Below are positions 33,142-46,900 of a stretch of DNA of 64,000 bases, piece after piece (positions within the stretch are counted from its first letter, which is position 1; every line of letters starts with the position of its first letter). The notes under the pieces were generated by a model, which saw only the letters and a program-made list of their open reading frames with translations, searched no databases and was not told the DNA's origin. Source of the DNA: Guadua angustifolia (lineage: Eukaryota; Streptophyta; Magnoliopsida; Poales; Poaceae); the NCBI GenBank assembly GCA_036346375.1, contig JAYEVE010001309.1, forward strand, positions 62,001 to 126,000, in the 5' to 3' direction. A program made the position numbers and the translations under genes.

Positions 33142-36100
33142 TGTAACATCCCAAAATTTTAATAAAATAAAAATCAGTAATTTGAATTTGAATATTATTA
33201 TTTCTGAGTTTTCTTGGCATTATTGATTTTTATTTGGAGTTCTTGGATTTTCATGTTGCAAGAAAAATTAAACAAATGGGAATAAAGAATGGAAAAAGAG
33301 AAAAAGGTCAAGAAGTAAAAAGTAAAAATTTATAAAATTGGCCATGAGAACCCTGAGCACATAAGTAAATCATTTTAGCCAGCAAATGAAATTTTATGCA
33401 TAAAGAAATGAAAAGCAAAATGAAAAGACAACTTTTTAATTCAAAACAATGCATTGTCAGAATTTATAAAATATTTTGGAATCTCAAATGGAGTTGAAAA
33501 ATTTATCATGAAACCCTCAATGCAATATCCACCTTTGGTAAAAATATTATAAATTAATAATGTCATTTAGGACTTTTCTAAATTTAAAAATAGAAACTCT
33601 GAAAATAGAGAAATTTCAATGTCAGAATTTTTATAAAATAATGGAACCATAGTTGGAGCTGAAATTTTTACAAAAGAATTCTGAGACCAAATACTTTTGA
33701 AAAACAAAATTTCAAAAATAATAGACTTTAATTGCTCTCAAGGAAAAATTCAAAATCATTTTGAAAACTAGTTAAATTTAAAGAATTATTGTATGAAAAC
33801 CAAAGTAGCGAATTGAGCGAAACCAAAGAAAATGGAAACTACATACTTTAGTCTTTATACATAAAATTTCCAGAAAATTATGAAAGTGATAAAACTACTT
33901 TTGAATTAACTTAACCCATGATCAAAACAATGGATTCATGTACAAGTTGCATCGGCCATTATCTAGTCGCCTGATGAGTCGTCACCAATTTTGTGGCCTC
34001 ACTTCTTGGTGGACCAAGCCGCACCCATTCCTATTTTCTCTAGACTTCCCGGTTGCTCCTTGACATGGGGGTCCTCATATTCGCTCGAGCCCACTCGCCA
34101 CCTCACCCTCACGTTGTCTTCTTCCTCCGGTAGTTGTTCCTAAGCAACTCCTCTGCTTAACCGACCGAGCAGAGCTTTTTCGATTCAGCAGCTTGATCGA
34201 GCTCGATCCATTGAATCTCGCCGAGTCGTCAGATCACCAGTGCCTGCGCCTGTTTGACCACGACACACCTCTCAAGCTTCGGTGCCCATGCCTTCTTCAT
34301 GCGGCCTTGACTTTTTCGTCCTCACCGAGGAAACAATCGAGACCAAGTTCAACAGGCAGGGCTCATCCGATTGGTTTCCGTCTCTAAATAGCACATCGTG
34401 GTCGCAGATGGCGGCGTTTTCATTCCCTTCATCCTTCCCTTCCTTGCTCAACCGAATACCAGAATCCCCATTGCACTTCCGCCATTGCCGCACACCTCGA
34501 GCTCAAAACCTAGTCGCACATCTTGTAACACGACCACCAAACCCAAATTCCTTCAAGCATTAGTATCTGCGGCTCATAAGGATCAAAAGCCCCAACAATC
34601 TTCATCTTCTCTCATGCGAAATGTAGGCTGCAGCAGTGAGCATCTTCTTCCCCAAGGTCGCCAACGGTATGGCGCTTCCACAGTGTATCCACCTCAATTG
34701 GTAGGTAAAGCAGAACCCCTAGCATCCGCTCATGCTTACATTGCTTTGCCGATTTCACCTCTAATGCACTTGTCTTCTTCCTCCACTTTCCACCATATCC
34801 GCCGCCAGACCACCTTGGCTGCGCCCTACTTTCTTGTCTCTTCCGCCGAATCAACACCTCCCGAGTTCCCTTGCCGAGCTCTACCTCTGGTGCCGTCGCC
34901 GCCAGAAAGTCGCCGAGCGCCCTCGCCGTGGAGCCCTAAGAGCTTTCTGTTTTTCTGTCATTGCGCAAGGAGGCCATCAAGTCGGCGTCTCGGTGGAAGA
35001 AGGAGATTAGGCGAATCGTTTTCCTTGGGTAGGCGTAATCTTGATTTCAATTGATTCCCGTAAATACATTCAAATATTAATACCATGTGCATTTTAGTTA
35101 GAAACCAGATAAATAAATTTATATATTTATCTAAAATCAGAAGATTATAGATATGCAAAAATATTACAAGTTTGAGCGCAAGACAATTAATTGAATTAAA
35201 CTTTGAATATAACCTCAAAATGGCCTTCATATTAAATTGGTAAACCATAAGTCATAAAACGAATTTGAATGTGCTTCTGGGATTGTAATAAACCTACTCA
35301 TGCAAAAAGTATTTAATCTTAGAACCAAGTTTAACATAATGGCTTCATAAATCATTAATTAACCCTATTATGGCCATTAACAAAATAATAGTGTAATGGC
35401 TCACAAAATGATAATGTAATTTGTATTAGATTCCTAAAACAGTAAGGATCCATGTATTGCAAAAATGTTTAAGATAAGATTTAAGTTGCATTCTTTTAAT
35501 GAAAGAGAATGTTAAAGATAACAATGAGTAAATAGATAATCTATTGCAATTATAGCTAAAATAATGCAAAATCGACTTTAAAACATTCCTAGGATTGCTA
35601 CCTGCTAACACCTGAAAAATGGATTAAAGATCCTGTATAGCGTAGTTGTAAACTCAAAATGAAGTTAGCCGATTTAGCGTATGACAGATCATTTAGGCTA
35701 TTTCAACAACAGATAAAATAACTCATCCAAATACTAAAATCAGTAAAATCAGTTTAGAAATGCTGTACAAAGTTTATACTACCATATTCTATAAAAAGAA
35801 TCTTATTTCATTAAGGTTTACATATTAATCTTATTAGTTCAAAACCCATAAGTGATAACCTTTTGTTTCGCTTTCCTGCCGATTCCAAATAGTGTATACT
35901 ATAATGCCGCATAAGCCTTTTCAACAATGAATATAATGTATCACCCAAAGCCAAAAATTTATGGAATTATCTTAGGATTGTTATACAAAGTATAAATTAT
36001 CTTATTATGAAGAAATAACCATACTTCATCATGTTTTGCATACAAATCCTAATAGCCAAATAACCTTAAGTGTTATGTTTTATGAACTTTATAATATGAA

Positions 36101-38357
36101 TCGGTAAGAATGATGAAACCTGTAGTTAAGTTATTTTTATCACCAGAACCTTCTTAAATATCATGTAAATTAGTCCAGTAGCCTAAATCAGTAGATCTAA
36201 CTTGCGTAAAACTAATTCTGCGCGAAATCAATTAAAGATAAAGAACTAACCATTCATAATATAACGTGATCATTTAAGCTTTTTCATTAACTCGTAAAGC
36301 AGCTCGTCTAAATCTGACTTTGGCAAAGAATAGTCTAGAAATGATCTTTAGGATATAATCTGCAGTAATCTAAGAAAATATTCTTATTTTAGCTTGCTTT
36401 GAATCTGAATCTTGATAGAGCAAAACCCATAAGTAATAAAGTGGCAGAACTCATATTATGAATAGTGAATAGATGAAAGCTTGCAACTAATGATTAACTC
36501 TATTTAATCTAAACTATTTTTGCGTCTTGAATTCGTAAAATAAGATTAATAAATTCATAAAAGAGCAATCCCTGTTTCGTGTAAAGAGTTTTATTGGTTC
36601 TTTCTATCTGCTTTCCTTTTGCCTTATTGAAGGTTATTGTTTTGTTATTTTCCGTTGATCGACGTAGAACTCGACGCCTCTAATCCCGTCATCGCCTTCA
36701 TCACCGAGCATCCTCGTCTTCGCCGTAGCGTAATTAAGCAAGGCAAGCACTCCTTTGACCATATTGCTCCCAATATTTTATATTCCTTTTGTGCATCAAA
36801 TTGTTTTATGCATCGTTTACTTTATGTAAATTGCTATCTTGTGGTTTGGTAGATATACTGTTGTCACACCTAATCTCCTTGGATGATTATGAAATGTGAA
36901 CCTTGATAACCTTAGATTAAGGTTAGGCGTTACTTAATGTCATCTTGGGTATATCGTTCATAATATTCATGCTTAGCCATGCTTTAGAATCAACAATGTA
37001 CATGATCAAAGCAACATTTATTTCTGAAAACCTTGGAAATGGCATTTGTTGGTGGTGGGTAATTTTGATTAAAACCCAAAATGAAACTATGCTTTGATTG
37101 AGGCGATTATTGGCAATAGCGGTTGTGCAGAAAGGAATAGCACGTAGTGTAGGGTGAAGTGTCGCTGTGTCACAACTAAGGACCGAACATCGTGTAGCTT
37201 GATCCAAGAAAATCCGTACAAACCACAAGGGTGAGAATGGGGTAGCCTTAGCTTATTAAATTGTTTAGACATGGCTTTGCTCATTGGTAGGCGGAGCTAG
37301 CGGAGGCATTCCGCAGACGGATTGCTTGTGAGGGCTTCCATGCGATTCAGATGGGTAATTACTCGCGGTGCATCGGTGTCACGCCTTGCCATGGACAGAG
37401 ACGTGGTGTTGGGTGTGATAAATGTGGATCCACGGCTTGGGTGAGTGTCTCTGTTTTTGGCGAGGTTAACGTCCGGTGGGGTAAAGCCTTGTCTAGAATT
37501 TAATGACTATGTATGATCGCTCATTCGCATACTCTTGTATGGCGATCCACGGTGACGTGGTGAGTTGATCATTCCTTGTGGGTACAGATTGTACACCTCT
37601 GCGAGTTTAAATCTAATTGATTAGCCGTGCACGCGGTCATGGGTGTCTTGGTGAACTCTGCCTTGAGTTAAATGTTTTATTGTTTCCAAAAGGGTTTATT
37701 TTACAAGTTAGCTTACCCCTGAGATGACCCAATGCTATACCTGTGTGGGCAAGTATTGGAATCATTTGTTGTGCCTCGTGTGGACAAAGAATGGATATAT
37801 GCCATGCGATGGCAAGGTTTGATTCGCCGCTCACGTCTTGGAGGACGGTGAGTGTTATTTATGCTTACGATTTGCTATCAATTAATCTTGCTCTTTTAAA
37901 TTCGATTGCAAATAACTTGGTTTCCAAATTCAAATTAAACTTTATGCAAATTAAGCGTAATAGCTTCCTTTGAAATGGCTGCATGTATGATAGGTTTTGT
38001 TTCAAGTCTTTTTGAGTATGTAAAATACTCACCCTTGCCTAATTATATGTAGGTGGTTGTGGTAACGTGGCTTGAGTCTCTTTTCGCCGCGAGTTGCGGA
38101 TTTTCTTAAATCGTGTTCTATCTAGAGTTTATGCAGTGGGTTACTGTTCGGGAATGGATGGGTGCTGAGACAAGGCTTCGCTTCTTTTCTTTGCTATATT
38201 TCTCGAGTTGTAATATTATTTGTATAATTGTTTCCGCTTAATTATTAAAATGTATGGTTGTGATTTTCAATTGTCGTAAACATGTGAGTGCTAGCTCTTG
38301 GTCCAGGAATAGCACAAGAATCACATGGAGGTTCCTGTTAAATCGAACGGGTCTCCA
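33142..38357 (+). repeat. LTR B, a divergent third LTR
   Basis: Begins TGTAACATCCCAAAA and ends CGGGTCTCCA. It follows LTR A and GAG (33139-33141) and is itself followed by GAG and the primer site. It shares the outer portions and the end region with A and C but differs through the GC-rich block (33950-35040), whose homology is patchy. CAGAG at 33137-33141 and 38356-38360 could be the 5-bp duplication of a solo LTR inserted here, allowing for a 3-base loss at its end. Otherwise B is the true 5' LTR of the interior. Frames at 34398-35054 are LTR sequence. Confidence 0.75.
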
Positions 38358-38380
38358 GAGTTGGTATCGAGCTATACTCG
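38358..38380 (+). promoter_or_regulatory. Primer-binding site region
   Basis: GAG then TTGGTATCGAGCTATACT. Resembles the TGGTATCAGAGC site complementary to initiator tRNA-Met that many plant LTR elements use, with a missing base. It marks the start of the interior. Confidence 0.65.
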
Positions 38381-41300
38381 ACCGTAGGATAAACCTTAGT
38401 TAGAATGGTCGCTAGTATTGGAGTGAACCAATTCAAAATCATATTTTTGAAGCTAGTATATTTGCAAAATGTAGGCTTTGCTATTCTTTTCTCACTCTTA
38501 AGATTCTATTCTTACCCTACAATCACTTTGATTTGTAAATAAATTCCCCTTATCTCAAAAAGCAATTTTCACCCATAGTTATTTTCGTTGCTGTTGCTTC
38601 TGAAGATGTGGAGTCGGGTTGCTGTCATCCTTCATGACAACCAATGGAGACTACAATACCTACGCCAGCCATTTCAAGAAAACATGCAACGCTTCACCAT
38701 TTCCGACAAAGCAGGAGTAAAGTTTGAAGATCCTACTTAGGGAAGAAACAATATTACCCACCAGTAAAAGGCAGAAGATTAGGATATATATTACGATCTA
38801 CTTTAAGACAGGAACCCTTTACGCATAGCATTTTGTTCCGCTACGGTTATATAAAGCATTTTACTATTTTGTGTTTTTGTCTTGCTATTGTGAATTGGTT
38901 TTATTTCAATGTCGGGTGATTTGTATGTGAACTTAACCTCTTGGTTAAAGTTTCACAATAAAATTTGTCCTCGTATGAATATCGAAATTTCAACCCATAG
39001 GATAAATAATGAAACATAACATAGTCCGTATCTTCCCTCCATAGTTTTTTTTATGAACTTATCTACTTTTCATACGACTTCTCACCCATGTAACCACCAT
39101 GGTTATTAACCTTTCTTAAAACTTAATCTCATCAAGAGTTGTAATACAAACTCCATTGCTACTTTTAACTTGATTTGAAACCACGCCACCCATATACAAA
39201 CCGAAGTTCAACATCTCACCGTATTAATAAATACCAAACTAGCTTGTCTTGCTTTAGGTTAGCTAAAACCTAATTCTCCAACAATAACTTATAACCATGC
39301 CTTAAAACTCACTTCATCACTTTGCTTAAATTATATACCATGAAAATGAACTAGAACCGAGAATAGTTATATGCTTCAATAAAACCTTGAATGAATGTTA
39401 AGAACTCAAATCTGGAAAGAAAATCGAAATCCTATTTTTCTAAAAAGAAATATAAAAAGAGTATGTGTATAATTAATGTTAATCGTAGCATCAGTTACAC
39501 ATATACTATTTTCCCATCTATAGGATTTAAATCTCTTCATCTATCTACTTGTTTTTCCCTGTGTGGACTTTCTTTCTCTACTCCTAAGCTATTCTTTCTA
39601 GAAATATTTCTTTCCTTGTCTTTTGAAAACAAACACACCACCAAATCCTCCGAAATAATTTCGTAACAAATCAATATCGCCGTGACATCTACGCCAACAA
39701 CCTGAAGAAATTAAATAGAAGCGACAAGCATCTCAACTTCTCCGACTCCATAGAAGCGGCAAAGCATCGAACTTCTCCGACTTCATCGAAACACAGGAAT
39801 GCCGACATCGCAAGTGGTGCGAAGATTAAAAGAAACTCGTCGCTAAATAACCTACAATAAAAGATAGTATTATACAAACTACACATTATTCTAGCTATGC
39901 AGTAAACCTTATGTGCAGAAATACATATGGCCAGTAGAAGGAAAGAACATAGATACCCTTCCTATGCATTAAGTTAAATATATACATATTATTTCTGTGT
40001 TATTGAAATTTTGTTCTAAGTCTTTCTATTGCTTTCGGGTTACTCTCGTGAATGTTAAACCACTAGGTTGAAAATTGCGATGTGTTAACCCCGCTTAATA
40101 AGGAAATTTTTAATTAAGAAAATTTTTAAAGAACGAAATGTTGCCTTATAAACCAAACCAGAAATTTCATAGTCTACGTAGAAACCGCAACTAGAGTTAA
40201 TTGGAAAGAATCAAATATTACTTCCTAATATAGATAACTCTTATCTAGCCATCCTTCTATGATCCCAACATCTTGTCAAGCGTGGTTGCAAAATGCCTCT
40301 AATCCAATAGAATTCTGTCTAAATAACTTTACCCTAATAAATATTATTTCAGGATGCCTCGCAACACAATCCATTAATACATTTACTAAAAGTAATAAGT
40401 AATAAAATCTTTAGCCTTCATAATTGACTTTCACTCTCCCAAATAATTACGGTTAAAATGCATCGTTTCATTCATCTCGCTTATTTTAACGCATCAGTAT
40501 CTCTCTTTAAATTAGCTCATTCTTGCTAATGGTTCTCGGTATAAATTGCTTACATTCCTCATCTGCTTTGCAAGAACCCAAACCGAAAAACGAATGTCGA
40601 ATCTCCAAACATGGCACTAATGTTCACCCTAATCGACAAAATCATCGAGACACGTCGTTTTTTCTCCACGACGACAAGTAGTCAACTCTTTGTGTCCTGG
40701 TTAAAATCAAACATCTAGTGCAATTCATTGCACCCTTCGATCTAGTCCTTTTCTTCTCCTCTCCTCTGTCTTTTCTTGAACAAGCGATACTGAGTAGAGC
40801 GCAATTTTTCTTTGTGTCCACATTTGGCGATTGCTTCGATGACTTGCTCCCACTACCCGATGATCACCATGGTTGGGCGCACCGCCTCCCTCACTCCACC
40901 GTGGCAAGCCAACATAATGCTTGACTCACTAATGCTAGTAATGGTGATGGGATAGCTGTCATATTTTATCTCTACCTCGGCCATGTCTGTGCCATTGAAT
41001 TTTCAATGTCACCACTTAACTGTTACTAAAAGCTGCCGCCCTTCAAGCCTTGGTTACTTTGCTTTAGCGCCTATATAGATTACTTTATACCTCTGCCCAT
41101 GTGCGTCTAGTTAACCCGGTCATTCATCGTCATCGCATTTACACTCACCACAAAGCTTTCCCTATACCTAGGTTAATCAAATAGTGAAACCGCTACTTGT
41201 TGCCTGAGACACTGCCTACAACTTGGTCGCCTTTACTCACACCCGCTCATATTTTGTGGGAACATCCTCATTTCTCTTTTAAATACCTATCGAGTTTTCT

Positions 41301-41700
41301 CAATTTACCCCACTTCTTCTCTAACAAGCACCACAAACTGTCACCCACTTATACACCGATGCCACCCTCCTTGTCTCTAGCGAATATCGATTGCCAGTTC
41401 AATGCCCCTCGGCCCAATGGTTGCTAATGCGATTCAACGTTAGCAAGAGAAATTCCGAGCCTTAGTTGCTAAAGATTTGGCGATCAAAAGAGGAAGAAAA
41501 CCAGCCGCATAAGAAATATCGCTTAAAGAATTGTAGAAACAACACTTGATCCTAACTACCTTTACTAAGAAAGTAGTAGATGGTAATCGCCAATGGCATG
41601 TTTCTTGTCTAATAAAGAAAGTCATTAGGCTAAAGAATGTTCTAAGAAGCAACTAATTGGAACTCACGAGGTAATATTAAGCATACAATTAAACTGAACA
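38381..41700. other. Degenerate interior of the 20-kb element, no readable gene
   Basis: AT-rich, with many stops in all frames. Short frames (39391-39666, 40718-40924, 41197-41427) carry no motif I recognise. By position it corresponds to the gag region of the ancestral element. Confidence 0.5.
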
Positions 41701-41790
41701 AGACATCAGTAAGAAAAGCGTGAATGCTTCAACTGTCACAAAAGGAACCGTGTTGCTAAACAAGGTCCGCAAGTTGAATAAATACATTCG
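41701..41790 (+). pseudogene. Remnant of a gag zinc knuckle
   Basis: 41719-41777 reads RECFNCHKRNRVAKQGPQ. It has the CX2C start and basic context of a retroviral-type CCHC knuckle at the end of gypsy gag, with the His and last Cys lost. No longer frame surrounds it. Confidence 0.45.
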
Positions 41791-41889
41791 CAACCATAAG
41801 CTGTATTCAAAACCAATGAGGTATTGAACCAGCTATACTTGTATTAGATATGCCAAGAATAGATATACTATTACGTGATTTAAGCCACT

Positions 41890-42388
41890 CGAAATTTAGG
41901 TCCTAGCCTACAAGATCAAGGTTAGCTTGATCCGGTTTGAATGGAGGGACCCGGTTCTCTTTGACCACCATAGCTAATGAATTGTTAGGTAAACCTAGAC
42001 TGAACGGATTAACCGGTTGTGCAAAATGGTATTCCGTGATTGCGCCATCAAACTTGTTCGAACCAAGCCATAAATCACAACTTTGTGAGTGCTCCTATCC
42101 TCGTTGGTATCTTTCACGAAATCTGTTATTCTTGAGATCAAGAGAGGTCAAATTGCTGAGATGTCCTAGCTGCTCCCAAGCAGTTCTCGACAAACCGTTG
42201 TCACCAAGATCCAATCTCACGATGGATGTCATGTTTCCCACCTCTTCAGAATCACGCCTTGGAGGCCAGCGCCCCATATCAAATTCAAGCGATGGGTAGA
42301 TCCCAAAATAGGTTCTTGGTTCCAAGAGATGAACTGAATGTGTTACCACCGAGATCAAGGTGCTCAAGTGATGTAAGATTTGTTAGAT
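41890..42388 (-). pseudogene. Captured fragment of a leucine-rich-repeat (receptor-like) gene, antisense to the retroelement
   Basis: Minus-strand translation gives LTNLTSLEHLDLGGNTFSSSLG at about 42388-42325. In a shifted frame it then gives EEVGNMTSIVRLDLGDNGLS and LGHLSNLTSLDLKNNRFRE (42095-42250), and further on LWLGSNKFDGAITEYHFA and NNSLAMVVKENRVPPFK (about 42075-41930). These are LRR repeats (LxxLxxLDLxxNxF) of the plant receptor-like protein type; WVPPFKL-like endings are usual there. At least two frameshifts; no signal peptide, membrane segment or start. It lies inside the interior, between gag and integrase remnants, so it was probably acquired by the element. Confidence 0.8.
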
Positions 42389-43379
42389 TAGTCTAAGAAC
42401 CGAGTCCTTGATCTAGCCTAATCCATGATCACATTTATGAAAAGAGTAGCAAGGCTCGACCCAAAGATGATAGCGTTGCCATCGGTTCGGTACTCGGAGA
42501 AGTAGAAGGATGTAGTACTAGGTACAATGCTTATGTAATTGAACCCCGCGAGAATTCATGTTTAACTCCAAAGTCAACTCCTTAGTCCTAGTCATTTCCT
42601 GATGATCTACTTTATATCATTATCAAACAACCTTTCTGTTGTTTCGAATAAACCGGATAATGACACTTGTATCAATCGAGAAGAACTTAGATACTTTGCC
42701 AACATCTGCCTGAAAAGAGTTTTAATTCACCTCGTCAAGAACGACGTTAGTAATTTCCAAGCTATCTCAAAGACTTAGAAAACATTAAGTACTTAAAAAC
42801 AATCCCTGCCTCGATATCAGGCTTTGAACGTAAATATCTTTCTCATCTGATTGTACCCGTCACTTGTTGTGATATTGAGTATGCCTTTGTGTATTCAAAT
42901 CCTGCAATCAATCTTTTGATTCTGTACATTTCATTCTTTCGTAGTTGCCAAATCCAAAGAAAGTCAAAAACCTTCTATCTGCTGAAATGATCAAACAAAT
43001 TAAATCACCAGAATCCTCTTATAATTCTTTTACCTCAACCTAATGATTGAATTATCTCTACCTTGTTTTCAATTTAAAGCCAGCCCGAAATGATATTTCT
43101 TCCTCAACTCATGTCATCAACAGATGTTGAATTATGCATATCAATCATTGTATTCAAATATCCTTCTGGATAATAACATTCAGTTCTTCCTAAATGAATC
43201 TAATAAGAACACATCTTTTCTTTCACCTCCAGTATTCTAAACATACTAAATGCTATTCTCTAAACTTGATTATCCATATTAACAATACTAGTTATTCGAA
43301 CAAAAGAGATATGTAGAAAGTATTACTATCTCTCATCTGTTTTTACCTAAAACCTAAATAAAATTCTTCTCTATTTCTT
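42389..43379. other. Degenerate interior of the 20-kb element between LRR fragment and integrase remnant
   Basis: No convincing coding sequence. May contain decayed protease, RT or RNase H sequence that I cannot recognise by eye. Confidence 0.4.
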
Positions 43380-43539
43380 CGCACGTCAACTTGGAATCGC
43401 AAGACGAAGGTCCAGTAAAGCAATTGCAATAAAGACGATGGGTCAACAGAACGACAACGTCACCTCCGAGAAAGAATTCCCAAATCTATTTCATCCACAA
43501 GATTTGCAAAGTTCGGGGTATTCATCGTTTCCGAATCCG

Positions 43540-43900
43540 AGGTAACCGGGTACCGCAATATGTTAGGCCATATCGTATGTTGAAGATGAAAGAAAAAGAA
43601 AAGGCATATAAATCAGAGTTGCCATCTCACCTATCCAGTGTTTATAAAATCTTCTAGGTATTGCAATTAAAGGAATGTCTTCGTCTTCCTGCTGAACTCA
43701 CCTAGCTAAATGAAATTGATCTATAATCTGAATTAACCTTTCGGGAACATCCGATTAAAATCTTAAAAGAAGCTGAACGCCGCACTCGTAATAAACCCCA
43801 TAAGACGATCAAGATTCAGCGGAGCACTCATCTTGAAGAAGAAGCAATTTGGAAAACGAGAAGACCGACACAGGAAGAAGTTTCCTGATTTCTTTTAGAA
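43540..43900 (+). pseudogene. Remnant of the gypsy pol C-terminus (integrase tail)
   Basis: In one frame, with a few stops: SELPSHLSSVYKIF, VLQLKECLRLPAELT, ELTFREHPIKILKEAERRTRN and LEEEAIW. In the next frame it ends KKFPDFF before a stop near 43899. The order ELP..LSSVY / VSQLKKCLR / YREHPI.IL / RRTR / EEATWE / EFPDLF is the end of Ty3/gypsy polyproteins. A polypurine tract follows at 43946-43952 (AAGGGGG), directly before LTR C, as expected. Confidence 0.8.
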
Positions 43901-43956
43901 ATACTTTTCCTTTAGACCTGCCAAATCTAGGGTCGAGATTTACGTAAGGGGGTAGA

Positions 43957-46900
43957 TCTCAGAATATCCGAAAAATGCATTAATAAAAATAAATATTTTA
44001 AATTTGAAAATATTTATTTCTGAATTTCTTGGCAATATTGGTTTTATTCGAATTTCCTTGGAGTTTTGCATTGCATAGAAAATCAAATAAAGAGAATTAA
44101 AGAATGAAAAAGAGAAAAGGCAAAAAGATAAAAAGTAGAAATTTGGAAAATAGCCATGAGAACACTGATCATTCAATTAAATCATTTTAATCAGCAATTG
44201 AAATTTTATGCATAAAGAAATGAAGAGATAAAAGGAAAAGATAACTTTTAAATCGAATCAGATTTTAATTCACATAAAATATTGGAATCACAAATGGAGC
44301 TGAAAATTTTAGAGAAACATTCTGAGACCAAATTCTTTTGAAAAACAAAATTTCATAAATAGGAGACTTTGATTTATCTTAATCAAAAATTAAAATTAAA
44401 CGAATTCAATCGAGTCGCCGACGTGTGGGCCACTCGTTGTTTTTCCGTTCGCTGGCACATGGAGAAGCTCTCGATCATCGACAATGGTTCCACCGCTGCA
44501 GACCGTCTTCCTCTTTGCCGATTCGCTCCATCAAGAACTCTCCGGCCGTTCGTTCTAGAGGCAAGGTCTTCGGCTTCAAGATGAAGCCGGCGATTGCCGC
44601 CAAGCCCACTCAATTGCTGCAATTCTTGGCTAGAAACCGACCCCAACGAGCCTCCTTCTCATTCCCTCTGCCTTCCTTGTTCTCTCCCAACCAATAGCCA
44701 AGCTCCTTCCATTTTCTCCATGGCCAAGAAGCTCAAGCTCGGCCCAACTTCGATTTCAGTAGATCCTTCAACCAATACTCAATTAACCTCGGCTAGAGCA
44801 TCACTAAGCTTCAAGGATCGAATCCCCTCAAAAACTCTGGAGCATCTTCACGCGAAAACAAGCTGCCGCCGTGCGCCTTTCTCCTCCAGCAAAGCCACTG
44901 TATGGAGCTCCTCCGCCTTCTCCTTCGTGAACTTGAAAATGAAACCCTAGTACCCTTAATGCTCAAAAGGCCACCGATTTCACCTCTAACGACTGTTCTT
45001 CTTCCTCCACGAGCCGCCATTAATGCTGCGCCCAACCTCATTGCGCGCCTCTCCTTAAATCTCCATGAATGAGCTCCACCGTTGGATCTTTGGATGTCTT
45101 GATGCTCCCGGTGCTCGCCGTCGCCGGAGGATCGCCGGAAGATCGCCGTCGTCAAGCCCTAGGCCGTCCCCTGTTCTGCCTCTCTGCCGACCGGGGCCCA
45201 ACCATCAGTGGCGCTGAGGTCTTCTGCTCACAGGGTGAAAAGGGCGCCTCTCTCACATGAAAGCGTATTTTGATTTCTTAGCCATTTTCAACTTGCTGAA
45301 AATTAATCTTTGAATATCTTTTGAAATATTAATTCAATCCCAATAAAATAAATTTGTATATTCATTTAAAATCCAGAAGAATCTAGATATGTAAAAATAT
45401 TTAGTTTTTGAAGTATAGGATTGTTAATTAATGTAAACCTTGATTATGGTGCTAATATGGGTTTTAATGAGAATTTGTGCATAACAAGTAATGAGGTGAT
45501 GAAATCAATATTCATGAGCTTTTAGAATTCAGGTTGTATTCAAATATACAAAAATATTAAATATTTGAACTACAAAGCAATTAATTGAATTAAACTTTGA
45601 GTATAACCTCAATATGGCCCTCATATTAAATCCGTGAACAATAGGTCAAGAAGTAACAATATAAACTTGTATATGATGCCAAGACCAAAATGAATTCTTG
45701 TTTGTCTCTGGAATCATAATAAACTCAAATATGTAAAATCATCTAATGTTTAACTCAATTCAAATTGTTTGCTTCATAATCATTAATTAACTATTGTTAT
45801 GGCCATTAACCAAATAATAGCATAATGGCTCATAGAATGATAAAGTAATTTATATTAAGTTCCTAAAAACAGTAAAGACATATGTATGTGAAAATAATTG
45901 GAATAAAGTTTAACTTAAATTCTTTCATTATAGAGAAGTGTTAAATGTAACAATAATCAAATAGATAATCTATTGCAAATAAAGCTAAAAACAATGCCAA
46001 ACCAGCTTTAAAACATTCCTAGGATGATACTCTGCTAATACCTGAGAAATGAATCAAGAATCATGTATGGGTTAGTTGGAAATCAAGTTGAAACTTGGCC
46101 GATTTTAGGTTTGCAAATATGATCGTTTAGGCTCTTTCAGCGATAGATAAAATAACTCATCCAAATACTAAAATCAGTAAAATCAGTTTAGTAACACTGT
46201 ACAAAGTTTATACTACCATATTCTGTAAAAAGAATCTCATTCCATCAAAGTTTGTATATTAATCTTGTCAACCTAAAACCCTTAATCGTTAATATGTCAT
46301 TTCCCCTTTCTTGCCGATTTTGAATAGTGTAGTCCTTAAAGTGTAGTATAAACCATTTTAGCGAGAAGTTTATAGTCTTGCCCAAAATCCTAAAACTTAT
46401 GAAATTAGTTTAGTAGTGTTCTTTAAAGTGTAGTCTACCCTATTATGGAAAAATAATCTCAATTTGCTAAGAGCTGCATATTAATCTTGTAGGTTAAATA
46501 ACCCTAAATAATCATATTCATGAATTCGGTAGAAAGAACAATTGGTTTTTAATTGTGAAATTTGTTTGTAACAGAACCTTCCCAAATACCCCAAAAATGA
46601 TCTTTAGGATTTAATCTGCAGCAATCTAAGAAAATATTCTTATTTTACCTTGCTTTGAATTTGAATCCTAATAGAGCAAAACTCGTAAGTAATAAATATT
46701 GGCGTAACTCATATTATGAATAGTAAAATATATAAACATTGCAACTAATGCTTAATTCTATTAATCCAACCAATTTTGCATCTTAAATTGTAAAATAAGG
46801 CTAATAAATTCGCAAAGAGCAATCCTCGTTCTTGTAAAGAGTTTATTTGTTTTGCTATCTATTCTCTTTGCTTTATTGAAGTCTTTTATTTGCTTTGCTG

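Noticed and set aside
34398..35054. 218-codon Ser/Pro-rich frame in LTR B
   Set aside because: Part of the GC-rich block of the LTR, no known motif, and not conserved in LTR A or C.
33137..38360. LTR A + LTR B as a simple tandem from one unequal crossover
   Set aside because: That would leave a full interior between two LTRs; only GAG lies between A and B, so a solo LTR insertion or a more complex event fits better.
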